Position numbers and translations under genes: made by a program
Source: Clostridia bacterium
GTDB lineage: Bacteria > Bacillota > Clostridia > Oscillospirales > Acutalibacteraceae
Direction of reading: 5' to 3'
Length of the DNA: 11,349 bases
NCBI GenBank assembly: GCA_017381395.1
Contig: JAFOCH010000153.1
Span: 1-11,349, forward strand
Shown: one piece after another, positions 1-6,270 of the stretch
Position numbering within the stretch: position 1 is the stretch's first letter
Layout: each line of letters starts with the position of its first letter
The notes under the pieces: model-generated
The model's database searches: none
Seen by the model: the letters and a program-made list of their open reading frames with translations, nothing else
What the model was told of the DNA's origin: nothing

Positions 1-694
1 CAATTCGGTGTGCAAGTATATTGGCGACATTTTTTCAGCTCCGTCAAAGATACGCGAATTAGAACTCGAAAATGCTACCTTGCGCGAGGAAATAGCCGCC
101 TTAACAGAGGAAAAAACAGAATATGAAACCGCCCTTATCGAGAATGAATTTTACAAGGATTACCTCGGCTTAAAGGAAAAGCACGAGGACTTTGAATTCT
201 GCTCGGCAAAGGTTGTGTCGGTTGATGCGTCCGACCTTTACGGCGCATTTACCATAAACGGTGGCAGTTTGAATGGTATTGCCCCTTACGACCCGGTAAT
301 TACCGCCGAGGGACTCATCGGGTATGTAAAGAGTGTTTCGCTCACCAGCTCTACCGTTGTGACGGTACTCGACCCGACGCTAAAGGTTGGTGCATACGAT
401 ACCCGTACCGACGACAGCGGAATTTGTGTTGGCTCGGCAAAATTGGCCAAAAATGACCAGTGCCGCCTCAATAACCTTACCCGCGACTGCACCGTTGCAA
501 TAGGCGACAGCATAGTTACGTCGGGTGGCGGAGGCATTTTCCCCGGTGGCTTGGTTATCGGTACGGTAGCCACAATGGGCCAGGATAAAGGGGACATAAC
601 CTCGTATGCCGTTATTGATACAGCCGTCGATTTTGACAATTTGAGAAGTGTTATGATTATCACTTCATTCGAGGGCCAAACCAATTTGAAATAA
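1..694 (+). CDS. mreC: Rod shape-determining protein MreC (5' end missing)
   Basis: This is the C-terminal 231 codons of MreC; the frame is open to the left edge (codons begin at base 2), so the GTG at 8 is not a real start. The missing part should hold the short cytoplasmic tail and single membrane anchor. What remains starts with a coiled-coil-like stretch (roughly residues 14-50 of the visible part, rich in E, L and A) followed by the beta-rich MreC core, with the family-type segments NGGSLNGI, GLIGYV and the glycine-rich TSGGGGIFPGGLVIGTV near the end. MreC is an extracytoplasmic scaffold of the elongasome, linking MreB and MreD to PBP2 in side-wall peptidoglycan synthesis. It is followed 27 bp later by mreD and then PBP2, the usual operon order; mreB is expected just upstream of the window. 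Family assignment is secure. Confidence 0.95.
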   Translation, partial: NSVCKYIGDIFSAPSKIRELELENATLREEIAALTEEKTEYETALIENEFYKDYLGLKEKHEDFEFCSAKVVSVDASDLYGAFTINGGSLNGIAPYDPVITAEGLIGYVKSVSLTSSTVVTVLDPTLKVGAYDTRTDDSGICVGSAKLAKNDQCRLNNLTRDCTVAIGDSIVTSGGGGIFPGGLVIGTVATMGQDKGDITSYAVIDTAVDFDNLRSVMIITSFEGQTNLK

Positions 695-721
695 TCTACT
701 AAAAAAGGAGGGATACGTTAA

Positions 722-1237
722 ATGAGAGGCGGAAATTACAGACGCTATGTCTATCACACCATGCTTTTCTTGATATGTATCCTCCTTTATTTATGGCAAA
801 ATTCGATAAACGCATTTCCCGAAATTGCGGGACTGCGAGCTATTCCGGTAATCCCGTTTGTAATATGCGTGACTATGTTCAATCCCGAAACGGCGGGATT
901 TGTTTATGGCTTTGCGGCAGGAATGCTAATGGACATAAGCTGGTCAAAAGTGAGCGGATTTAATACCACGATTTTATTTGTTTTGTGTATTATCTGCGGC
1001 TTGCTTATTCAGTTTTTGCTCAATCGCACGCCTGCAACCGCGCTACTACTCAGCGGAATGGGTTGCTTTTTATACTTTTTCGTTTATTGGCTTTGCTTCC
1101 ATCAGCTTGCAGGGGTTACCGACGGAGCATATTCGCTTATGATCCGATATATGCCGATGGCAATTTATAGCTGGTTATTCACCCTGCCGTTTTACATTTT
1201 TGTAGGTTATATGACCAGAAAGCTGAAAAACGATTAA
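722..1237 (+). CDS. mreD: Rod shape-determining protein MreD
   Basis: This is a 171-residue integral membrane protein, the usual size for MreD. It has a short basic N-terminus (MRGGNYRRY) and then about five hydrophobic segments: roughly residues 9-25, 36-52, 57-72, 78-98, 105-128, with a last span about 143-163, and a basic C-terminal end (TRKLKND). The FNPETAGFVYGFAAGMLMD segment is typical of the family. MreD is a membrane partner of MreC and PBP2 in the elongasome. The start is fixed by an AAGGAGGGA ribosome site at about 705-713. It lies 27 bp after mreC and 42 bp before PBP2, so the three are almost certainly one transcript. MreD sequences diverge quickly, so the call rests on topology and position as well as sequence. 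Confidence 0.92.
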   Translation: MRGGNYRRYVYHTMLFLICILLYLWQNSINAFPEIAGLRAIPVIPFVICVTMFNPETAGFVYGFAAGMLMDISWSKVSGFNTTILFVLCIICGLLIQFLLNRTPATALLLSGMGCFLYFFVYWLCFHQLAGVTDGAYSLMIRYMPMAIYSWLFTLPFYIFVGYMTRKLKND

Positions 1238-1279
1238 CCGATTAACTTTATGAAAAAATGACGAAGGGAGGAGTCGGCT

Positions 1280-3316
1280 ATGAAGTATTATTATCAAAAG
1301 AGAAAGCCGTTTTATAAGCGGTTTATTGCGCTTATATGCATACTTGCGATTACGCTTGCCTGCTTTTCGGGCAAAATGGCAGAATTACAGATTGTAAACG
1401 CGGACATTTATTTAGCCCAGGCCGACACTTCCAGCCATCGCACCTTGACCGTCCACGCGGCTAGAGGAGAAATCATCGACCGATACGGACGCCCCCTTGT
1501 TATCAACCGTGAGGGCTTTAATATCGTTTTTGACGCGGCATATCTGCCGACCTCTTCACTTAACGAAACTATTTTAAAGTTGACTCGACTTCTTACCGGT
1601 AGCGACCAGAAATGGACCGACAAATTGCCGCTCAAGGTTACAAAGCCATACGGCTTTTCGGATGATATGGAATATTCCATCGGCGTTATGAAATCAAAGC
1701 TCGAGCTAAACGACTACGCCACGGCAGAAAACTGCTTTGACGCGATGGTGAAGAAATACAAGCTCGAAGGATATGAAAAGAGCGAGCAGAGAATAATCAT
1801 GGGTGTCAGATATTCAATGGACATCAGCGATTATTCTATTTCCTTGCCCTTTACCTTTGCCGAGGACGTAAATACCAAAACTGTCGAAATTGTGGAAGAA
1901 AATTCGATGTTTTTAAAGGGCGTTGTGATTAAAGCCGCAACATTCAGGGAATATCCCGACCCCGAAATTGCAAGTCATATTTTAGGCACGGTCGGACTTC
2001 TCACCGCTGAGGAATGGGAAAAGGTAAAGGACAGCGGCGAGTATAATATGAATGACAAAATCGGTAAATCAGGCATCGAATATGCTGCCGAAAAATATCT
2101 CAAAGGCACCGACGGAAAGGTGAAAATCGTTCAGTCGGTAACGGGCGAAATCATTTCGTCCGACGTGGTAAAGGAAGCGGTAGCGGGAAACACCGTCCAG
2201 CTCACGATAGATAAGAATTTGCAGCGTGTTGCTCAGCAGGCGCTCAAAACCTCGATTGATAAAATAAACGAAGAGAATAGAAAAACGTCCAGTCAAAATG
2301 ACGTATCGGGTGCGGCGGTTGTCGTAACCGACGTTAATAGCGGCGAAATTCTTGCCGCCGTAAGTTACCCCTATTACAGCATGGACGATTATGTAAAAAA
2401 TTATGAAAAGCTCGCAACCGACAAATCCTTGCCGCTTTTTAACCGTGCATTTTACGGAGCGTACGAGCCGGGATCGACCTTTAAGCCGGCGGTCGCTCTT
2501 ATCGGACTTCAAAATGGTATAATCAATACCTCGTCCTACATTTCGTGTAATAAAAAATACACTCGATTCAAGGATTATCAGCCGTCCTGCCTCGGCCGTC
2601 ACGGTTCGATAAATGTTTCTACCGCGATCTCAAAATCGTGCAACTGCTTTTTCTTTGAGCTTGGCTACCGAATCGGTATAACTAATCTCAATAAATACTG
2701 CGAACAACTTGGTCTGGGAGTCAAAACCGGCGTCGAAATCGGCGAATCGTCAGGAATTTTAGCCGGTCCCGACTATGCCGAAAGGATGGGTAAGATTTGG
2801 CAGGCAGGTGACACAATTCAGGCGGCAATCGGCCAGTCGGATAATAACTTTACACCTTTGCAGCTTGCCCAGTACACTGCCACCCTTGCCAGCGGAGGAA
2901 AAAGGTATCAAAACCATCTGATTAAATCAGTTTCAAGCTATTCGCTGGATAAAATGGTTGATGACGATTTTGTCGAGCTACTCAATGAAACCGAAATTTC
3001 TGCCGACGCGTACAAGGCGGTTAAGGAAGGAATGCTCCGCGTAACCTCCGACGGTACTGCACGCGGTACTTTTGGCAACTATTCGATAAAGGTTGCGGGA
3101 AAAACGGGTACTGCCCAGTCGCCGACAGGAATCGATAACGCGGTGTTTATCGGCTTTGCGCCCTACGACGACCCCGAAATTGCTATTTCAATTATTATCG
3201 AAAACGGTGGACACGGCTCGTCAATCGCCCCGGTGGCAAAGAGTATTTTCGACGCATATTTCTACAATTCGGACGAAATTTATACGGGACAAAAGGTTAA
3301 TACACTGCTTCAATAA
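1280..3316 (+). CDS. mrdA: Penicillin-binding protein 2, class B transpeptidase (elongasome)
   Basis: This 678-residue class B PBP cross-links peptidoglycan during elongation. A basic cytoplasmic tail (KRKPFYKR) precedes one membrane anchor at about residues 15-30. The PBP-dimer domain begins with the conserved RGEIIDRYGRPL at 62-73 and includes the segment GKSGIEYAAEKYLKGTDG before the catalytic domain. All three active-site motifs of the transpeptidase are present: STFK with nucleophile S399 and K402, SCN at 453-455, and KTGT at 608-611. There are no C-terminal PASTA repeats, so this is not SpoVD or PBP2x-like. Its place directly after mreCD supports the rod-shape PBP2. The start has a GGGAGGAG site a few bases upstream at 1266-1273. 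No rodA partner is visible in the window. Confidence 0.94.
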   Translation: MKYYYQKRKPFYKRFIALICILAITLACFSGKMAELQIVNADIYLAQADTSSHRTLTVHAARGEIIDRYGRPLVINREGFNIVFDAAYLPTSSLNETILKLTRLLTGSDQKWTDKLPLKVTKPYGFSDDMEYSIGVMKSKLELNDYATAENCFDAMVKKYKLEGYEKSEQRIIMGVRYSMDISDYSISLPFTFAEDVNTKTVEIVEENSMFLKGVVIKAATFREYPDPEIASHILGTVGLLTAEEWEKVKDSGEYNMNDKIGKSGIEYAAEKYLKGTDGKVKIVQSVTGEIISSDVVKEAVAGNTVQLTIDKNLQRVAQQALKTSIDKINEENRKTSSQNDVSGAAVVVTDVNSGEILAAVSYPYYSMDDYVKNYEKLATDKSLPLFNRAFYGAYEPGSTFKPAVALIGLQNGIINTSSYISCNKKYTRFKDYQPSCLGRHGSINVSTAISKSCNCFFFELGYRIGITNLNKYCEQLGLGVKTGVEIGESSGILAGPDYAERMGKIWQAGDTIQAAIGQSDNNFTPLQLAQYTATLASGGKRYQNHLIKSVSSYSLDKMVDDDFVELLNETEISADAYKAVKEGMLRVTSDGTARGTFGNYSIKVAGKTGTAQSPTGIDNAVFIGFAPYDDPEIAISIIIENGGHGSSIAPVAKSIFDAYFYNSDEIYTGQKVNTLLQ

Positions 3317-3332
3317 TTTGGATATATTTCTT

Positions 3333-3361
3333 TTGACAAAAGCCGTAATGTATGATAAAAT
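3333..3361 (+). promoter_or_regulatory. Sigma-A promoter for minD
   Basis: A perfect -35 TTGACA (3333-3338) is followed by a 17-base spacer and -10 TAAAAT (3356-3361), with an extended -10 TG at 3353-3354. The predicted start is near 3368, giving a leader of about 37 bases to the minD GTG. It lies in the 88-bp gap after the PBP2 stop, so minD and mgsA need not depend on the mre-PBP2 transcript. Confidence 0.85.
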
Positions 3362-3404
3362 TATGGAAAGGTTGTAATTTTATCGAAAAGGAGAGTTTTT
3401 TGCC

Positions 3405-4142
3405 GTGCAAAATGAACGCACAGGACGTGCAATAGCGGTCGTATCGGGAAAGGGCGGCGTCGGTAAATCGACATTGGCCTGCTCACTTGGCATGCAGCTT
3501 GCCCGTCAGGGAAAAAAGATTCTTCTTATCGACGCCGACGAAGGGCTGAGCTGTATTGATATTATGCTTGGCGTTTCGGAAAATGTTGTTTTCAATCTCA
3601 GCGACGTGCTGGGTGACCGTTGCGACATTAGTGCCGCCATCTGCCCGTCAAAAAGTGGGGTCGATTTTATTGCCGCACCTGCCGTATTCGGCGAGCTCGA
3701 CGGCGATGGACTTGCCGAACTTATTGAAAAGCTGAAAAAAGAGTACGAATATATCTTCATCGATTCGACGGCTGGTATAGGTCGCGGATTTAGAGCGACG
3801 GTTGGCTGCGCGGAGGAAATAATCGTGGTAGTCAGTCCCGATGCGGTGTGTATTCGCGATGCGTCCAGGGTTGGCGACCTTATCGACCAAATGGGCGAAA
3901 AAAAATATCAAATGGTAATCAATCGCTTTGACCGCCGATACTTAAAGCGTCGCGACATCCGTCTTATCGATAGCATCATCGACGACACGGGCATTCAGCT
4001 GCTCGGCATTGTTCCTTTCGATGACAAGATTATGAAAAAAGGTCATCCGCTCATGAAGGGAAAGGCAGCACGTGCCTGTGGACGAATAGTAAAGCGTATT
4101 TGCGGTATGAATATCGCACTTAAAAAAATTAGTAGAATATAA
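3405..4142 (+). CDS. minD: MinD-family ATPase (septum-site determination)
   Basis: This 245-residue P-loop ATPase is of the MinD/ParA group. It has the deviant Walker A SGKGGVGKST at residues 14-23 (signature K16, K21), a following DADEGLSCIDIMLG segment, a Walker B-like IFIDSTAGIGRGF, and VVVSPDAVCIRDASRV, whose RDA is more like MinD than FlhG (TDA). A basic, potentially amphipathic C-terminal tail (RIVKRICGMNIALKKISRI) could be the membrane-targeting helix. MinD dimers bind the membrane with ATP and recruit MinC, or act through DivIVA/MinJ, to block polar division. The start is GTG, because the nearby ATG at 3412 is out of frame; the ribosome site AAAGGAGAG lies at about 3387-3395. No minC or minE is beside it, which is unusual. 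Another MinD-like role cannot be excluded. Confidence 0.85.
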   Translation: MQNERTGRAIAVVSGKGGVGKSTLACSLGMQLARQGKKILLIDADEGLSCIDIMLGVSENVVFNLSDVLGDRCDISAAICPSKSGVDFIAAPAVFGELDGDGLAELIEKLKKEYEYIFIDSTAGIGRGFRATVGCAEEIIVVVSPDAVCIRDASRVGDLIDQMGEKKYQMVINRFDRRYLKRRDIRLIDSIIDDTGIQLLGIVPFDDKIMKKGHPLMKGKAARACGRIVKRICGMNIALKKISRI

Positions 4143-4178
4143 CCAACTAGAGTATAAAAGATTTGGAGTGAAAATAAA

Positions 4179-4580
4179 ATGAAGGTTGCTTTAATGGCAC
4201 ACGACGCAAAAAAAGAATTGATGGTACAGTTTTGTATTGCATATTGCGGTATTTTGAGCCGTCATCAGATTTGCGCAACCGGCTCAACGGGAAAGATTGT
4301 TTCCGAAGCTACCGGACTTAAAATCGAGAGATTTTTGAGCGGTTCGCAGGGTGGCGCGGAGCAGATTGCCGCTTGCATCGGTTGCGATGAAATCGACCTC
4401 GTTCTTTTGTTCCGCGATCCGCTTACAGTAAAGGATCACGAACCGAGCGAAAAGAATATTTTGCGTCTTTGTGACGTTCATAATATCCCTGTTGCAACCA
4501 ATATTGCAACAGCAGAAATGCTCATTCACGGTCTCGAAAGAGGAGACCTCGATTGGCGCGACATCAGAAAGGCTCCCTAA
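4179..4580 (+). CDS. mgsA: Methylglyoxal synthase family protein with altered active site
   Basis: This 133-residue protein aligns without gaps to E. coli MgsA at a constant offset of 11 residues. MgsA converts dihydroxyacetone phosphate to methylglyoxal and phosphate in the cytoplasm, bypassing lower glycolysis. Conserved here are H8 and K12 (E. coli H19, K23), T34 (T45), SG at 54-55, D80 (D91), H87 (H98) and the family string RLCDVHNIPVATNIATAE. However, the catalytic-base position D71 is A60 (in GGAEQI instead of GGDQQ), D101 is S90, and T47 is S36. The fold is clear, but synthase activity is doubtful. It follows minD by 36 bp with a GGAGTGA ribosome site and probably shares its transcript. 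The symbol reflects homology, not proven function. Confidence 0.85.
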   Translation: MKVALMAHDAKKELMVQFCIAYCGILSRHQICATGSTGKIVSEATGLKIERFLSGSQGGAEQIAACIGCDEIDLVLLFRDPLTVKDHEPSEKNILRLCDVHNIPVATNIATAEMLIHGLERGDLDWRDIRKAP

Positions 4581-4611
4581 TCGATTTTAATAAATAAGTT
4601 TAATAAAATAA

Positions 4612-4894
4612 CGACCTTGATCAGAAGTAGTATATCGCCGTTACCAACAGGGATAGTGCGTCGCGACTGAAAGCGCACTTTGGACAATAACAGCGGGGGA
4701 AGACATCTGTGAGTCGGGACGATAAAATGTCCCCGTACACCTGCGTTAAAGGATTTATCAAAGATGGGCAAAAAATGGTAGCATTATGCACTTTTTTGCC
4801 AATCGGGGTGGCACCGCGAATTTTTTATTAACTCAAATTCGTCCCCGAACAGGCCTTTTTTATCAATGGGCTTGTTCGGGTTTTATTATTTTTT
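4612..4894 (+). promoter_or_regulatory. T-box leader of hisS-aspS, likely tRNA-Asp sensing
   Basis: This is a complete T-box riboswitch. Stem I spans about 4612-4716, with AGTAGTA at 4626-4632 as the 5' loop-E side, an upper hairpin 4655-4660/4674-4679, and GGAAGACA at 4698-4705 holding the likely specifier GAC (4702-4704, Asp). A CAT (His) codon overlaps at 4704-4706. Stem III pairs 4767-4775 with 4792-4800 perfectly. The T-box sequence GGGGTGGCACCGCG is at 4805-4818. The antiterminator pairs 4804-4808 with 4843-4847 and 4816-4822 with 4836-4842, leaving the bulge TGGCACC. The bulge UGGC would pair with GCCA of an uncharged tRNA, which fits G73 of tRNA-Asp rather than C73 of tRNA-His. Uncharged tRNA favours the antiterminator and so expression. 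No strong promoter is seen in front; TCGATT (4581-4586) and TAAAAT (4604-4609), 17 bases apart, are a weak candidate. Confidence 0.93.
4844..4894 (+). terminator. T-box regulated terminator
   Basis: The 12-bp stem pairs CCCGAACAGGCC (4844-4855) with GGCTTGTTCGGG (4869-4880), including one G-U pair, and is followed by a T-rich run (4881-4894). Its 5' arm reuses bases 4844-4847 of the antiterminator, so the two structures exclude each other. It ends only 18 bases before the chosen hisS start. Confidence 0.92.
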
Positions 4895-4912
4895 ATGAAA
4901 AAGGTGATAATT

Positions 4913-6244
4913 ATGGCACTTTTAACTCAAGCAATAAGAGGGACCGGCGACGTTCTGCCGGCCGATAGCCATCGTTGGCAGCATATCGAAAAAACATTAC
5001 TCGAAACGGCAAAGCTATACGGCTTCCGCGAAATTCGTACACCCGTTTTCGAACATACCGAGCTTTTTGTTAGGTCGGTAGGGGACACAACCGACGTTGT
5101 TCAGAAGGAAATGTACACCTTTGACGATAACGGTGGCCGTTCGATTACTCTTCGTCCGGAGGGTACTGCGGGTGCGGTTCGTGCTTTTCTCGAACACGGA
5201 CTTCATAACGAAGCATTACCGCAAAAGGTGAGCTACGTCACCTCTTGCTACCGTTACGAAAAGCCGCAGGCAGGACGACTTCGCGAATTCCATCAGTTTG
5301 GTGTCGAGTGCTTTGGTGCAGCTGAACCGGCAGCCGATGCTGAGGTGATTTCACTTGCCGCATCTGCATTTGAGGCACTGGGGATAAAGAATCTTTCCCT
5401 CGAAATAAATTCGATTGGTTGCCCCGAATGCCGTGCAAAGTTCTATGATGCACTGAGAGAATATTTCAGCTCGCACAAGGACGAGTTGTGCGAAACATGT
5501 CTTAGCCGACTTGACCGCAACCCGATGCGAATCCTCGATTGTAAGTCACCCGTTTGCAAGGGTATTGCAAAGGATGCACCGACGGTACTTGATTATATTT
5601 GCGACGATTGCCGCGACCATTTCGACAGGGTAAAGGCATATCTCGATCAAATGAATATCAAATATATCGTAAACCCCACCATTGTCAGAGGACTCGATTA
5701 CTATACTCGTACTGTTTTCGAGTTTGTTTCGACCGACCTCGGCGCACAGTCAACCGTTTGCGGCGGCGGACGTTATGACGGACTCGTTGAGCAGATGGGC
5801 GGACCAAAAACGACTGCACTCGGCTTTGCGGTGGGACTTGAACGACTCAATATGATTATGCAAGCGCAGGGATGCGAAGTACCGCAGGAAAAAACTTGCG
5901 ACATTTATATCGCACCGATGGGCGACAATGCGGCAAAAATGGCACTCAAATTGGCAACAATGCTTCGTGAAGAGGGCTTTTTCGCTGAAACCGACATCGT
6001 CGGACGCGGACTCAAAGCGCAAATGAAATACGCCAACAAAATCGGCGCAAAATATACAGTAGTCCTCGGTGACAACGAAATTGCAGAGGGCAAGGCAAAT
6101 CTTAAATGTATGAGCACTGGTGAGCAGACCGAGGTACAGATCCCCGATGGACTCGTGGATAAAATTTATGATCTCACAATCTCCTCATCACTTCAGAATT
6201 TGACCGATACGATTGACGAACAGTTTAAGTCGGTTAATCCTTAA
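4913..6244 (+). CDS. hisS: Histidine--tRNA ligase
   Basis: This class II synthetase charges tRNA-His with histidine. With the ATG at 4913 it is 443 residues. That start has an AAGGTGAT ribosome site at 4901-4908 and gives the family N-terminus MALLTQAIRGTGDVLP; the in-frame ATG at 4895 abuts the terminator T-run and has no ribosome site. Motif 2 is CYRYEKPQAGRLREFHQFG (R114, E116). The histidine-A motif is VRGLDYYTRTVFEF with R259, the histidine-B motif is CGGGRYDGL, and motif 3 is GFAVGLERL. The insertion domain carries four cysteine pairs (C170/C173, C193/C196, C210/C215, C230/C233), suggesting metal binding. The C-terminal anticodon-binding domain starts near residue 330. It is first in the T-box operon, 26 bp before aspS. 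Confidence 0.97.
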   Translation: MALLTQAIRGTGDVLPADSHRWQHIEKTLLETAKLYGFREIRTPVFEHTELFVRSVGDTTDVVQKEMYTFDDNGGRSITLRPEGTAGAVRAFLEHGLHNEALPQKVSYVTSCYRYEKPQAGRLREFHQFGVECFGAAEPAADAEVISLAASAFEALGIKNLSLEINSIGCPECRAKFYDALREYFSSHKDELCETCLSRLDRNPMRILDCKSPVCKGIAKDAPTVLDYICDDCRDHFDRVKAYLDQMNIKYIVNPTIVRGLDYYTRTVFEFVSTDLGAQSTVCGGGRYDGLVEQMGGPKTTALGFAVGLERLNMIMQAQGCEVPQEKTCDIYIAPMGDNAAKMALKLATMLREEGFFAETDIVGRGLKAQMKYANKIGAKYTVVLGDNEIAEGKANLKCMSTGEQTEVQIPDGLVDKIYDLTISSSLQNLTDTIDEQFKSVNP

Positions 6245-6270
6245 AACATTACAAAAGGCGGAATGAAAAA

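Noticed and set aside
2069..2602. 177-codon minus-strand open frame inside PBP2
   Set aside because: It is antisense to a well-supported gene, has no homology-like motifs, and arises from the codon pattern of the plus-strand gene.
1280..3316. The PBP as SpoVD or a division PBP
   Set aside because: There is no PASTA domain, and it follows mreCD directly, which fits the elongation PBP2.
4665..4667. A GAC at 4665-4667 as the T-box specifier
   Set aside because: It lies in the loop of the upper Stem I hairpin (4655-4679), not in the lower specifier loop on the 3' side.
4895..4912. Earlier hisS start giving six extra residues
   Set aside because: The ATG at 4895 directly follows the terminator T-run with no ribosome site. 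AAGGTGAT is correctly spaced for the ATG at 4913.
4786..4968. 60-codon plus-strand open frame across the T-box
   Set aside because: It runs through the T-box, antiterminator and terminator, then overlaps hisS out of frame, and has no ribosome site.
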